From contig DASTMB010000090.1 of the NCBI GenBank assembly GCA_035714365.1, positions 1 to 34,758 on the forward strand: a DNA stretch of 34,758 bases. The letters run 5' to 3'. The notes beneath the pieces are model-generated. The model searched no databases and was not told the origin of the DNA. It saw nothing but the letters and a program-made list of their open reading frames with translations. This document shows positions 16,002 through 27,862 of this stretch, piece after piece; the first letter of the stretch is position 1, and every line of letters begins with the position of its first letter. This stretch comes from Mycobacteriales bacterium. GTDB lineage: Bacteria > Actinomycetota > Actinomycetes > BP-191. The translations under genes and the position numbers were made by a program.

Positions 16002-16915
16002 ACCGCCACCTGCTCTCGGCAGCGGACCTCTCGCGCGACGACGCGCTGCTCATCCTCGACACCGCCGACCGGCTGGCCGAGCAGGAGCGCATCGCGCAGG
16101 TCAAGAAGTTCCCGACGCTGCGCGGCCGGACCGTCGTCAACCTGTTCTACGAGGACTCCACGCGCACGCGGACGTCGTTCGAGCTGGCCGCGAAGCGGCT
16201 CTCCGCCGACGTCATCAACTTCTCCGCCAAGGGCTCCAGCGTCTCGAAGGGCGAGAGCCTCAAGGACACCGCCTGGACGCTGGAGGCGATGGGCGCCGAC
16301 GCGGTCGTGATCCGGCACAGCGCCTCCGGCGCGCCGCACCGGCTGGCCGGCTGGATCAAGGGCTCGGTCATCAACGCCGGCGACGGCACGCACGAGCACC
16401 CCACCCAGGCGCTGCTCGACGCGTACACGATGCGGCAGCGCACCGGCCGGCTGGAGGACCTGCGGGTCACCATCGTCGGCGACGTCATCCACTCGCGGGT
16501 CGCCCGCTCCAACGTCCTGCTGCTCGCCACGCTCGGCGCGCAGGTGACGCTCGTCGCGCCGCCGACGCTGCTGCCGGTGGGCGTCGAGACGTGGCCGGCC
16601 GAGGTGTCGTACGACCTGGACTCGGTGCTGCCCAAGAGCGACGTCGTGATGATGCTGCGGGTGCAGCGGGAGCGGATGGGCGCCGCGTACTTCCCGTCCA
16701 CGCGCGAGTACAGCCGCCGCTACGGCCTGGACCGCGACCGGGTGCGGCTGCTCACCGACGAGGCGATCGTCATGCACCCCGGCCCGATGAACCGGGGCGT
16801 CGAGATCGCCGCCGAGGTCGCCGACTCGCCGCGGTCCACGATCGTCGACCAGGTCACCAACGGCGTCTCCGTGCGCATGGCGATCCTCTATCTGATGCTG
16901 GGCGGTGCGGAGTGA
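15998..16915 (+). CDS. pyrB: Aspartate carbamoyltransferase catalytic subunit
   Basis: A 305-residue enzyme joining carbamoyl phosphate and aspartate to N-carbamoyl aspartate. The carbamoyl-phosphate loop [13 protein letters not shown] is at residues 50-62 (S54-T55-R56-T57-R58), [10 protein letters not shown] is the second-subunit loop, [10 protein letters not shown] is in the middle, and [12 protein letters not shown] near the end. There is no regulatory subunit gene (pyrI), as in other actinobacteria. GTG 15998 overlaps the pyrR stop, and the end overlaps the pyrC GTG (GTGA). Confidence 0.98.
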   Translation: MNRHLLSAADLSRDDALLILDTADRLAEQERIAQVKKFPTLRGRTVVNLFYEDSTRTRTSFELAAKRLSADVINFSAKGSSVSKGESLKDTAWTLEAMGADAVVIRHSASGAPHRLAGWIKGSVINAGDGTHEHPTQALLDAYTMRQRTGRLEDLRVTIVGDVIHSRVARSNVLLLATLGAQVTLVAPPTLLPVGVETWPAEVSYDLDSVLPKSDVVMMLRVQRERMGAAYFPSTREYSRRYGLDRDRVRLLTDEAIVMHPGPMNRGVEIAAEVADSPRSTIVDQVTNGVSVRMAILYLMLGGAE

Positions 16916-18195
16916 GCGACTGGCTGATCAAGGGCGTCCTGCTCGACGGGGCGGCCACCGACCTGCGGCTCTCCGACGGGACCGTGGCCGAGGTCGGCAG
17001 CGGGCTCGACGCCGCTGGCGCGCAGGTGCTCGACGCGGACGGGCTGGTCGCGCTGCCGGGCCTGGTCGACCTGCACACGCACCTGCGCGAGCCGGGCCGC
17101 GAGGACGCCGAGACGGTCGAGACCGGGACGGCCGCCGCGGCGCTGGGCGGGTTCACGGCGGTGCACGCGATGGCCAACACCGACCCGGTCGCCGACGTGG
17201 CCGGCGTGGTCGAGCAGGTGTGGCGGCTGGGCCGCGACGCCGGGCACTGCGCCGTTCACCCGGTCGGCGCGGTCACCGTGGGGCTGGCGGGCGAGCAGCT
17301 CGCCGAGCTCGGCGCGATGGCCGACAGCGCGGCGCGGGTCCGCGTCTTCTCCGACGACGGGCGGTGCGTCTCCGACGCGGGGCTGATGCGGCGCGCGCTG
17401 GAGTACGTCAAGGCGTTCGACGGCGTGATCGCCCAGCACGCGCAGGAGCCGTCGCTGACGGCCGGCGCGCAGATGCACGAGGGCGTCGTGTCGGCGCGGC
17501 TCGGGCTGGCCGGCTGGCCGGCGGCGGCCGAGGAGTCGGTCATCGCCCGCGACTGCCTGCTGGCCGCGCACACCGGCAGCCGCCTGCACGTCTGCCACGT
17601 CTCCACCGCCGGCTCGGTCGAGCTGATCCGCTGGGCCAAGTCGAAGGGCTGGCGGGTGACGGCCGAGGTCACGCCGCACCACCTGCTGCTCACGGACGAC
17701 CGGGCGGAGACCTACGACCCGCTGTTCAAGGTCAACCCGCCGCTGCGCACGCGCGCCGACGTCGAGGCGCTGCGCGAGGGGCTCGCCGACGGCACGATCG
17801 ACGCGGTCGCCACCGACCACGCGCCGCACGCGCTGGAGGACAAGGAGACCGAGTGGGGGTGCGCGGCGTTCGGCATGCTCGGGCTGGAGACCGCGCTGTC
17901 CATCGTGGTCGAGACGATGGTCGAGACCGGCCTGCTGGACTGGGCCAGCGTCGCCGACCGGATGTCGTACCGGCCGGCGCGGATCGGGCGGCTGCGCGAC
18001 CAGGGCGTCGCGCTCGGCGCCGGCGCGCCCGCCAACCTCACGCTGCTCGACCCGGCCGCCCGCTGGACGGTCGACCCGCACGCGCTGGCGTCGCGGAGCA
18101 CCAACACGCCGTACGCCGGCATGACGCTGCCCGGCCGGGTGGTCGCGACGTTCCTCCGCGGCCGCCCCACCGTCCTCGACGGAAAGCTGACCTGA
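16912..18195 (+). CDS. pyrC: Dihydroorotase
   Basis: A 427-residue zinc amidohydrolase of the long, class I type. [10 protein letters not shown] carries the first metal ligands (H55, H57). Further metal/catalytic segments are [27 protein letters not shown] and VATDHAPHA with the catalytic Asp at about 302. It closes carbamoyl aspartate to dihydroorotate. GTG 16912 lies in the pyrB stop. The pyrC stop shares one base with the following ATG (TGATG). Confidence 0.97.
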   Translation: MSDWLIKGVLLDGAATDLRLSDGTVAEVGSGLDAAGAQVLDADGLVALPGLVDLHTHLREPGREDAETVETGTAAAALGGFTAVHAMANTDPVADVAGVVEQVWRLGRDAGHCAVHPVGAVTVGLAGEQLAELGAMADSAARVRVFSDDGRCVSDAGLMRRALEYVKAFDGVIAQHAQEPSLTAGAQMHEGVVSARLGLAGWPAAAEESVIARDCLLAAHTGSRLHVCHVSTAGSVELIRWAKSKGWRVTAEVTPHHLLLTDDRAETYDPLFKVNPPLRTRADVEALREGLADGTIDAVATDHAPHALEDKETEWGCAAFGMLGLETALSIVVETMVETGLLDWASVADRMSYRPARIGRLRDQGVALGAGAPANLTLLDPAARWTVDPHALASRSTNTPYAGMTLPGRVVATFLRGRPTVLDGKLT

Positions 18196-19808
18196 TGCTG
18201 CGCTACGTCCTCACCGCGCTGCTGCTGCTCGCGTTCCTCGGCTGCGTCGCGCTGATGCGCCGCGGCTGGCGGCGGCGCGCGGGCCGCGACGCGGCCCTGC
18301 CGGCCCTGCCGGAGCCGCCCGCGACGCTCGGCCCGGACGTCGTGCCGCCGCTCGTCGGCCTCTACCTCGGCACGACGCGCACCGGCGAGTGGCTGGACCG
18401 GGTCGCCGCCCACGGCCTCGGCGCCCGCGCCAACGCGCGGCTGCGGCTCGTCCCGGAGGGCGTGGTCGTCGTCCGCGACGGCAGCCCGGACGGGTTCATC
18501 CCGCGCGCCGACATCGCGGGGGCGGTCGTCACCGACGCGCAGGCGGGCAAGTGGGTCGGTGAGGGCGGCGTGCTGCTGGTCACCTGGCGGCTCGGCGGCA
18601 CGCAGGTCGACAGCGGGTTCCGGGCAGACACCGAGACGCACGGAAGGTGGGCGGAGGCGTTGCGGCCGAAGCAGGTGCAGGGCGCTCCGGCGCTGGTCGG
18701 CCGGGCCGCGCGCCCGGCGCTGCTGGTGCTGGAGGACGGGCGGTCGTTCCGCGGCGAGGCGTACGGCGCGGCGGGCGAGGCGCTCGGCGAGGCCGTCTTC
18801 AACACCGGCATGACCGGCTACCAGGAGACGCTCACCGACCCGTCGTACCACCGGCAGGTCGTCGTCATGACGGCGCCGCACATCGGCAACACCGGCGTCA
18901 ACGACGCCGACGACGAGAGCGGCCGCATCTGGGTGGCCGGCTACGTCGTCCGCGACCCGGCGCGCGTTGCCTCGTCGTGGCGTGCCGAACGCGGCCTGGA
19001 CGCCGAGCTGAAGCGGCAGGGCGTCGTCGGCATCGGCGGCGTCGACACCCGCGCCGTCACCCGGCACCTGCGCGAGCGCGGCGCGATGCGCTGCGCGGTC
19101 TCCTCGACCGGTGACGACGCCGACACGGTGCTCGCGCGGGTGCTGGCGAGCCCGTCGATGAGCGGCGCCGACCTGGCGCGCGAGGTGTCCACCGCGCAGC
19201 CGTACGTCGTGCCGGCGAGCGGTGACCGCCGCCATCGGGTCGCGGCGCTGGACCTCGGCATGAAGCGGTCCATCCCCGCCTACCTGGCCCACCACGGGTG
19301 CGAGGTGCACGTGCTGCCCGCGACGGCGACGGCGGCGGAGATCCTCGCGACCGAGCCGGACGGCGTGTTCCTCTCCAACGGCCCCGGCGACCCGGCCGCG
19401 ACCGAGTACGCGGTCGACGCGCTGCGCGGCGTGCTGGGGCGGCGCCCTGTGTTCGGCATCTGCCTCGGCCACCAGCTCCTCGGCCGCGCGCTCGGGCTGG
19501 GCACGTACAAGCTGACGTTCGGCCACCGCGGCGTGAACCAGCCGGTCCAGGACCTCGCCACCAAGCGCGTCGCGATCACCAGCCACAACCACGGCTTCGC
19601 GGTGGCCGCGCCGACCGCGCCGGAGACGGCGTTCGGCCGGGTGGCGGTGAGCCACGTCGACCTCAACGACGGCGTGGTCGAGGGGCTGCGCTGCCTCGAC
19701 GTGCCGGCGTTCTCGGTGCAGTACCACCCCGAGGCCGCGCCGGGGCCGCACGACGGCAGCGGGCTGTTCGCGGAGTTCGCGGCGCTGATGGCGGGAGCGC
19801 GGGTGTGA
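18195..19808 (+). CDS. carA: Membrane/PH-like domain protein fused to carbamoyl-phosphate synthase small subunit
   Basis: One uninterrupted 537-residue frame. Residues 1-160 form a small membrane protein: helix RYVLTALLLLAFLGCVALM (3-21), basic stretch RRGWRRRAGR, then a PH-like beta domain (PPLVGLYLGTTRTGEWLDRV; WVGEGGVLLVTWRLGGTQVD). This corresponds to the separate gene between pyrC and carA in Mycobacterium (Rv1382) and Streptomyces. From about residue 173 (RPALLVLEDGRSF) it is a complete CarA, the glutaminase of carbamoyl-phosphate synthase: FNTGMTGYQETLTDPSY, FLSNGPGDP, nucleophile Cys423 in FGICLGHQLL, His511/Glu513 in YHPEA. No stop triplet exists in any forward frame from 18601 to 18810, so one indel cannot hide a gene boundary. 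TTG 18660 and GTG 18675 are weak internal starts that might give some free CarA. Confidence 0.93.
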   Translation: MLRYVLTALLLLAFLGCVALMRRGWRRRAGRDAALPALPEPPATLGPDVVPPLVGLYLGTTRTGEWLDRVAAHGLGARANARLRLVPEGVVVVRDGSPDGFIPRADIAGAVVTDAQAGKWVGEGGVLLVTWRLGGTQVDSGFRADTETHGRWAEALRPKQVQGAPALVGRAARPALLVLEDGRSFRGEAYGAAGEALGEAVFNTGMTGYQETLTDPSYHRQVVVMTAPHIGNTGVNDADDESGRIWVAGYVVRDPARVASSWRAERGLDAELKRQGVVGIGGVDTRAVTRHLRERGAMRCAVSSTGDDADTVLARVLASPSMSGADLAREVSTAQPYVVPASGDRRHRVAALDLGMKRSIPAYLAHHGCEVHVLPATATAAEILATEPDGVFLSNGPGDPAATEYAVDALRGVLGRRPVFGICLGHQLLGRALGLGTYKLTFGHRGVNQPVQDLATKRVAITSHNHGFAVAAPTAPETAFGRVAVSHVDLNDGVVEGLRCLDVPAFSVQYHPEAAPGPHDGSGLFAEFAALMAGARV

Positions 19809-20218
19809 ACGTTGAGCAGGCCGCCGACGAGGCCCGTCGCGCCGGCAAGAACATCGGCGCCGACGCCCGCGAGCTCGGCGAGGTGACGCTCGACGCGTCC
19901 CACCCGGAACGCACCCCGGAGCAGCAGGCGCTCGCCGACGCGGCGGTCGCGCTGCTGCGCGAGGAGATCGAGCGGATGGCCGCGCTGCGCGAGGAGCTCC
20001 TGGCGGAGAAGGAGCGCGGCGCGCCGGCCCGGCCGTCGCCGCGGCTGGACATGATGGCGGCGCGGCTGGAGGGCGCGAGCCGGTTCGCGCTGCGGCTCGG
20101 GCTGGTCACGCCGGCGGAGGCGCGGCAGGTCTGGCACGAGGCCGCGCTGGCAGGGTTGCACGACCGCCCCTCGACGGGGCGCGCCGAGGACGACGACGTT
20201 CGAGGAGGACGCGAGTGA
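19805..20218 (+). CDS. Small helical protein between carA and carB, unknown function
   Basis: 137 residues, family not recognised. It has no membrane segment or Cys. It is rich in Ala, Glu and Arg, with a probable long helix or coiled coil at about 40-75 ([20 protein letters not shown] and on) and a second helical part ([20 protein letters not shown]). The C-terminus is charged and probably disordered ([12 protein letters not shown]). GTG 19805 lies in the carA stop and the end overlaps the next GTG, so it is translated as part of the pyr operon. In Mycobacterium and Streptomyces carA and carB are neighbours, so this gene looks like an insertion specific to this lineage. An adaptor role is a guess. 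Confidence 0.75.
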   Translation: MNVEQAADEARRAGKNIGADARELGEVTLDASHPERTPEQQALADAAVALLREEIERMAALREELLAEKERGAPARPSPRLDMMAARLEGASRFALRLGLVTPAEARQVWHEAALAGLHDRPSTGRAEDDDVRGGRE

Positions 20219-20514
20219 GCACCAACGACGGGTCGCGGGTCGAGGCGGCCGAGGCCGGCGTGCACGCCGAGCAGGGGGAGCGCGCCGCGCACGGCCACGT
20301 CGACGCGCCCGAGGCGGTGTCCGGCGCGCACCACGCGCCGTCCCACGGCGTCGGCCACGACGACGACCACGGCTCGCACGGCGGCCACGGCGCGGACCCG
20401 AACGCAGGCGTCCTGCGCGGCGAGGCGCCGACGCCCGCCTGGGTGTGGACGGCCGCGCTGATCGGCCTCGTGACGATCGGCTTCTGCTTCTGGCTCGCCG
20501 TCAAGATCGGCTGA
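20215..20514 (+). CDS. His-rich single-span membrane protein between carA and carB
   Basis: 99 residues, family not recognised. Residues 1-70 are polar and hold ten His, concentrated in [20 protein letters not shown], with neighbouring Asp. PTPAW is followed by a C-terminal membrane helix (about 75-97, [19 protein letters not shown]) and KIG. The His/Asp tail would be cytoplasmic or external depending on insertion; the short KIG end does not decide. It resembles a metal-binding tail-anchored protein. GTG 20215 overlaps the preceding stop, and carB starts 5 bases after its end. Its place beside a membrane-tethered CarA suggests a membrane-linked carbamoyl-phosphate synthase, but that is inference. 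Confidence 0.75.
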   Translation: MSTNDGSRVEAAEAGVHAEQGERAAHGHVDAPEAVSGAHHAPSHGVGHDDDHGSHGGHGADPNAGVLRGEAPTPAWVWTAALIGLVTIGFCFWLAVKIG

Positions 20515-20519
20515 CCCAC

Positions 20520-23731
<3,212 letters not shown>

Positions 23732-23732
<1 letters not shown>

Positions 23733-24577
23733 TGCCGCCGGTGCAGGTCGCGGGCGAGGTCCTCGCGCTGAAGCGGATGGGCGCGTACTGGTCGATGACC
23801 GTCGCGGCGCCCGGCATCGCCGAGCAGGTGCGGCCGGGTCACTTCGTGGCCGTCGCGGTCGGCGGCGCCGAGACGTCGATGCTGCTGCGGCGGGCGTTCA
23901 GCTTGTACTCGGCCAGCGACCGTGGCGTCTACGGCGGCACGGTGGAGTTCGTGTTCGCGGTGCACGGCAAGGGCACCGAGTGGCTGGCGCGGCAGCGGCA
24001 GGGCGACCCGCTCGACGTCGTGGGGCCGCTGGGCCGGCCGTTCAAGCTGCCGAAGGAGCCGGTGACGGCGACGCTCGTCGGCGGCGGGTACGGCACGGCA
24101 CCGCTGTTCGGGCTGGCCGAGGCGCTGCGGGCGCGCGGCTGCCGGATCGACTTCGTGGTCGGCGCGGCGACGGGCGACCGGCTGTTCGGGGCGCTGGAGG
24201 CCAAGCGCATCTCCTCCTCGGTGGCGTTCACGACCGACGACGGGTCGGTGGGCGAGCGGGGCCGGGTGAGCGACGTGCTGCCCGAGGTGCTGGCGCGCAC
24301 CGGCAGTGACCTCGTCTACGCCTGCGGCCCGATGGCGATGCTGCGCGCGGTCGCCGAGATCGCGGCCGCGCACGGCATCCCGAGCCAGGTGGCGGTCGAG
24401 GAGTCGATGGCCTGCGGCATCGGCGTCTGCATGACGTGCGTGCTCCCGGCGCGCGGCGAGGACGGGCAGACGCGGATGGTGCGGTCGTGCGTGGAGGGGC
24501 CGGTGTTCATGGGCGACCAGCTCCGCTGGGACGCCCTCGGCACCGTCCCCGCCGACTGTGTGGGAGCCCCGCGATGA
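23732..24577 (+). CDS. pyrK: Dihydroorotate dehydrogenase electron-transfer subunit PyrK
   Basis: A 281-residue iron-sulfur flavoprotein of the ferredoxin-reductase-like family. The FAD motif is LLRRAFSLYSAS, the NAD domain begins with TLVGGGYGTAPLFGLAEAL and includes VYACGPMAM, and the [2Fe-2S] cluster is held by C228, C233, C236 and C253 (CGIGVCMTC ... RSC). It passes electrons from dihydroorotate via PyrD to NAD. The ATG shares a base with the carB stop (TGATG) and the end overlaps the pyrD ATG. Together they form a class 1B enzyme, unlike the quinone-linked class 2 PyrD of mycobacteria. Confidence 0.95.
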
Positions 24578-25581
24578 GCGAGATGGTCACCGTCCGGACG
24601 GTCCCCGACACCGATCCGATGCCGCTGGGCATCGACCTGTCGACGCGGCTCGCCGGCGTCTACTTCCCGAACCCCGTCTTCACCGCGTCCGGCTGCGCGG
24701 CCGCCGGGCAGGAGCTCGGCCAGTTCTTCGACGTCGCCAAGCTCGGCGCGATGGTGACGAAGTCGATCATGCTGGAGCCGCGCTCCGGCCGGCCGACGCC
24801 CCGCATGGCGGAGACGCCGAGCGGGATGCTCAACTCCATCGGGCTCCAGGGCCCGGGCATCGAGACGTTCCTCCAGCGGGACCTGCCGTGGCTCGCCGAA
24901 CGCGGCGCGCGCACGGTCGTGTCGATCGCCGGGTCGAGCGTCGAGGAGTACGCGCGGCTCGCGCAGAAGCTCCGCGGCCGCCCCGGGCTGACCATGCTCG
25001 AGGTCAACATCTCCTGCCCCAACGTCGAGGACCGCGGCACGGTGTTCGCCTGCGACGCCCGCTCCGCCGCCGACGTCGTCAACGCCGTGAAGCGCGTGTC
25101 CAGCGTGCCGGTGTTCGCGAAGCTGTCGCCCGACGTCACCGACATCGTCTCGATCGCCCGCGCCGTGGTCGACGGTGGCGCCGACGGCCTGTCGATGATC
25201 AACACGCTGCTCGGCCTGGCCATCGACACGAAGACGATGCGCCCGGTGCTCGCCGGCGTCACCGGCGGGCTGTCCGGCCCGGCGATCCGCCCGGTCGCCG
25301 TGCGCTGCGTGTGGCAGGTGCACCAGGCGCTGCCGGAGGTGCCGATCATCGGCATGGGCGGCATCCGCACCGGCGTCGACGCGCTGGAGTTCCTCCTCGC
25401 GGGGGCGTCGGCCGTGTCGGTGGGGACGGCGGTGTTCGGCGACCCGAACGCGCCCGTGCGCATCGTCGAGGAGCTGCGTTCGGCGCTGGCCGAGCGCGGG
25501 ATCACCAGCGTCGCCGACGTCGTCGGCCGCGCCCACCGCCCACCCGAGACACATGTACCGGAAGGACCCGACCCCGAGTGA
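24574..25581 (+). CDS. pyrD: Dihydroorotate dehydrogenase, class 1B catalytic subunit
   Basis: A 335-residue FMN TIM-barrel enzyme oxidising dihydroorotate to orotate. The active-site base is a Cys (C148 in VNISCPNVE), the mark of class 1 enzymes; class 2 has Ser. Other conserved parts are NPVFTASGC, NSIGLQGPG, FAKLSPDVTDI, SMINTLLGLAID, GGLSGPAIRP and GMGGIRTGVDALEF. No N-terminal membrane helix is present, consistent with a soluble PyrD-PyrK heterotetramer. It starts at ATG 24574 in the pyrK stop and ends overlapping the pyrF GTG. A poorly conserved tail follows GRAH. Confidence 0.96.
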   Translation: MSEMVTVRTVPDTDPMPLGIDLSTRLAGVYFPNPVFTASGCAAAGQELGQFFDVAKLGAMVTKSIMLEPRSGRPTPRMAETPSGMLNSIGLQGPGIETFLQRDLPWLAERGARTVVSIAGSSVEEYARLAQKLRGRPGLTMLEVNISCPNVEDRGTVFACDARSAADVVNAVKRVSSVPVFAKLSPDVTDIVSIARAVVDGGADGLSMINTLLGLAIDTKTMRPVLAGVTGGLSGPAIRPVAVRCVWQVHQALPEVPIIGMGGIRTGVDALEFLLAGASAVSVGTAVFGDPNAPVRIVEELRSALAERGITSVADVVGRAHRPPETHVPEGPDPE

Positions 25582-26270
25582 CCGCCCCGATCGCCGTAGC
25601 CCTGGACGCGCCCGACGTCGACACCGCGGCCCGGTGGGCCAACGCCGTCCAGCGGTACGTGTCGGTGCTCAAGGTGGGGCTGGAGCTGTTCTGCCGGCAC
25701 GGGCCGGACGTCGTCAACGTCGTGCGCGGCGGCACCGGGCTGGACCTGTTCCTCGACCTGAAGCTGCACGACATCCCCAACACCGTCGCCGGCGCGGCGC
25801 GGTCGGTGGCGCGGCTGAAGCCCGCGTACCTGACCGTGCACGCGAGCGGCGGGCGCGACATGGTGCGCGCGGCCGTCGAGGCGGCGCCGGACGTGAAGAT
25901 CGCCGCGGTGACGCTGCTGACCAGCCTGGACGAGCACGCGTTGCGGGTGCTCGGGGTGGACCAGCAGCCGCGCGACGTGGTGCTGCGGCTCGCGTCGGTG
26001 GCGGTCGAGGCCGGCGCGCGGGCGGTCGTGTGCAGCCCCCAGGAGGTCGCGGCGGTGCGTGCCGAGGTCGGCGACGGCATCACGCTCGTCACGCCCGGCG
26101 TCCGGCTGGAGGGCGGCGACGCGCAGGACCAGGCGCGGGTCGCGACGCCGGCGCGGGCGCTGGCCGACGGCGCCGACCTGCTCGTCATCGGCCGCCCGAT
26201 CACCGGCGCCAGCGACCCCGGCGCGGCGGCCGCGGCGATCGCCGCCGACCTGCAACGGCTGCGGGCGTAG
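25578..26270 (+). CDS. pyrF: Orotidine 5'-phosphate decarboxylase
   Basis: A 230-residue TIM-barrel enzyme making UMP from OMP. It starts IAVALDAPDVDTAARW, has the catalytic Asp/Lys array DLKLHDIPNT (K62), VHASGGRDMVRAA, VTPGVRL and VIGRPITGASDP at the phosphate-binding end. This short form is the common bacterial type, not the longer type found in mycobacteria. GTG 25578 overlaps the pyrD stop. The last enzymatic gene of the pyr set here; pyrE (orotate phosphoribosyltransferase) is missing from the window and must lie elsewhere. Confidence 0.97.
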   Translation: MTAPIAVALDAPDVDTAARWANAVQRYVSVLKVGLELFCRHGPDVVNVVRGGTGLDLFLDLKLHDIPNTVAGAARSVARLKPAYLTVHASGGRDMVRAAVEAAPDVKIAAVTLLTSLDEHALRVLGVDQQPRDVVLRLASVAVEAGARAVVCSPQEVAAVRAEVGDGITLVTPGVRLEGGDAQDQARVATPARALADGADLLVIGRPITGASDPGAAAAAIAADLQRLRA

Positions 26271-26272
26271 GC

Positions 26273-26587
26273 GTGCGCGAGCGGCTGCGGTGGATGGCGC
26301 GGCAGCCGCGCGTGTGGGTGGCGCTCGCCGCGATGGCCGCGGCGCCGTTGCTGGCGGCGCGGGACGGCCGGACCGGGTGGACGGTGCTCGTCGCCTGGGT
26401 GACGGCGGTCCTCGCCGGCCTGTCCATCGGCGAGCGGTACCGCGCCGAGCACCCCGAGGTGGAGCGGCGGGAGCGCGAACGCCACGAGCACCGGGTGGAT
26501 GCGATCCTGTGGCGGTACGAGCGCCAGCGCGAGGCGCGCCGCCGCGCCGCCGAGAGCGGCGAGACGGCGCCGGACGAGCGGCGTTGA
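26273..26587 (+). CDS. Small two-helix membrane protein, unknown function
   Basis: 104 residues. Two membrane segments are visible, about 13-29 (VWVALAAMAAAPLLAA) and 35-52 (GWTVLVAWVTAVLAGLSIG), followed by a highly charged Arg/Glu-rich cytoplasmic tail (VERRERERHEHRVDAILWRY). Family not recognised. GTG 26273 is 2 bases after the pyrF stop, so it is probably translated from the same message. Its final codons overlap the -35 box of the mihF promoter. Confidence 0.7.
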   Translation: MRERLRWMARQPRVWVALAAMAAAPLLAARDGRTGWTVLVAWVTAVLAGLSIGERYRAEHPEVERRERERHEHRVDAILWRYERQREARRRAAESGETAPDERR

Positions 26588-26613
26588 AACGAGCGGGTGC
26601 GACTCGTTAGGGT
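26584..26613 (+). promoter_or_regulatory. mihF promoter
   Basis: TTGAAA (26584-26589) and TAGGGT (26608-26613) are separated by 18 bases. Transcription would start near 26620, giving a leader of about 34 bases with GGGAGGG before the mihF GTG. The -35 overlaps the stop codon of the preceding gene. Confidence 0.65.
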
Positions 26614-26653
26614 CGCGCCCTCGCGTCCGTCGAACGGGGCAGGGAGGGCTTGC

Positions 26654-26986
26654 GTGGCGCTGCCACCGCTGACGCCGGAACAACGCGCCGCCGCGCTGGA
26701 GAAGGCGGCCCAGGCGCGCCGGGTGCGCGCCGAGCTGAAGGACCGGCTCAAGCACTCGGCCACGACGTTGCGGGAGATCCTCGACGCGGGCGAGACCGAC
26801 GAGGCCATCGGCAAGCTCAAGGTCGTCGCGCTGCTCGAGTCGATGCCGGGCGTCGGCAAGGTCCGCGCCCAGCGCATCATGGAGAAGCTGGAGATCTCGC
26901 CGAGCCGCCGCGTCCGCGGCCTCGGCGCCAAGCAGCGGAGCGCGCTGGAACGCGAGTTCGCCGCCGACGCGGGCGCGGCCGGCTGA
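26654..26986 (+). CDS. mihF: Actinobacterial integration host factor (mIHF/sIHF)
   Basis: A 110-residue basic nucleoid protein that binds and bends DNA; the name comes from its role in mycobacteriophage L5 integration. The N-terminus [20 protein letters not shown] forms the long helix, and [20 protein letters not shown] is the helix-two-turns-helix DNA-binding element with its GVGK turn. The length is usual for the family (about 105-110). The GTG at 26654 is chosen from GGGAGGG a few bases upstream; an in-frame ATG at 26597 lies before the expected transcription start. It has its own promoter and is followed directly by gmk, the conserved actinobacterial order. Confidence 0.96.
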   Translation: MALPPLTPEQRAAALEKAAQARRVRAELKDRLKHSATTLREILDAGETDEAIGKLKVVALLESMPGVGKVRAQRIMEKLEISPSRRVRGLGAKQRSALEREFAADAGAAG

Positions 26987-27543
26987 GCGCGCACCACCTC
27001 ACCGTGCTCTCCGGCCCCTCGGGCGTCGGCAAGGGCAGCGTCATCGCGGAGATCCGCCGCCGGCACCCCGAGGTGTGGCTGTCGGTGTCGGTGACGACGC
27101 GGCCGCCGCGGCCGGGGGAGACCGACGGCGTCGAGTACCACTTCGCCGGCGACGAGGAGTTCGACCGGATGGTCGCGGCGGGGGAGCTGCTGGAGCACGC
27201 GACGTACGCCGGCAACCGCTACGGCACCCCGCGCGGCCCGGTGCTCGACCGGGTGCGCTCGGGCGAGCCGGCGCTGCTGGAGGTGGACCTCCAGGGGGCT
27301 CGGCAGGTGCGCGACGCGATGCCGGACGCGTACCTGGTGTTCCTGGCGCCGCCGTCGTTCGACGAGCTGGCGCGGCGCCTCACCGGGCGCGGCACGGAGG
27401 ACCCGGAGCGGGTCCGCAAGCGCCTCGACATCGCCCGGATCGAGATGGCCGCGGAGGACGAGTTCGACGTCGTCGTGGTGAACGACACCGTCGAGGCGGC
27501 GGCGGACCGCGTGGTAGCCTTGATCTTCGACCCCCGCGCCTGA
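26983..27543 (+). CDS. gmk: Guanylate kinase
   Basis: A P-loop kinase phosphorylating GMP to GDP. It has [14 protein letters not shown] (P-loop), [19 protein letters not shown] (GMP binding), [18 protein letters not shown] and [18 protein letters not shown] (lid). The start is uncertain. There is no in-frame ATG, GTG or TTG close before the P-loop strand except GTG 27004, which would start the protein at the VLSGPSG strand itself and cut the first beta strand. CTG 26983, overlapping the mihF stop as CTGA, restores the normal N-terminus (186 residues) and is the start shown. With GTG 27004 the protein has 179 residues. Confidence 0.95.
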   Translation: MSAHHLTVLSGPSGVGKGSVIAEIRRRHPEVWLSVSVTTRPPRPGETDGVEYHFAGDEEFDRMVAAGELLEHATYAGNRYGTPRGPVLDRVRSGEPALLEVDLQGARQVRDAMPDAYLVFLAPPSFDELARRLTGRGTEDPERVRKRLDIARIEMAAEDEFDVVVVNDTVEAAADRVVALIFDPRA

Positions 27544-27586
27544 CCTGCGCTTTTCGCGCGCGTGCGGGCGAACCCGAGAGGAACGC

Positions 27587-27850
27587 ATGTCCGGCACCGC
27601 CGCCACGCCCGAGGGCATCACCAACCCGCCCATCGACGAGCTGCTCGAGGCGACCGACTCGAAGTACTCGCTGGTGATCTACGCCGCCAAGCGCGCGCGC
27701 CAGATCAACGCGTACTACAGCCAGCTCGGCGAGGGCCTGCTCGAGTACGTCGGCCCGCTCGTGCCCGCGGCGCCGCAGGAGAAGCCGCTGTCGATCGCGC
27801 TGCGCGAGATCAACGCCGGCCTGCTCACGCACGAGCAGGTCGAGGCGTAG
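27587..27850 (+). CDS. rpoZ: RNA polymerase omega subunit
   Basis: An 87-residue protein that helps fold and stabilise the beta' subunit of RNA polymerase. [20 protein letters not shown] and [18 protein letters not shown] are the conserved core, and [17 protein letters not shown] the C-terminal part typical of actinobacteria. GAGAGGA precedes ATG 27587. It follows gmk with a 43-base gap and precedes coaBC, as in Mycobacterium and Streptomyces. Confidence 0.97.
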   Translation: MSGTAATPEGITNPPIDELLEATDSKYSLVIYAAKRARQINAYYSQLGEGLLEYVGPLVPAAPQEKPLSIALREINAGLLTHEQVEA

Positions 27851-27862
27851 GCCCGGTCTGAC

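Noticed and set aside
18600-18810. Sequencing frameshift creating a false PH-protein/CarA fusion
   Set aside because: Both parts are in the same frame, and no stop triplet exists in any forward frame across the junction, so an indel would not produce two separate genes. A base substitution that removed a stop cannot be excluded from the sequence alone.
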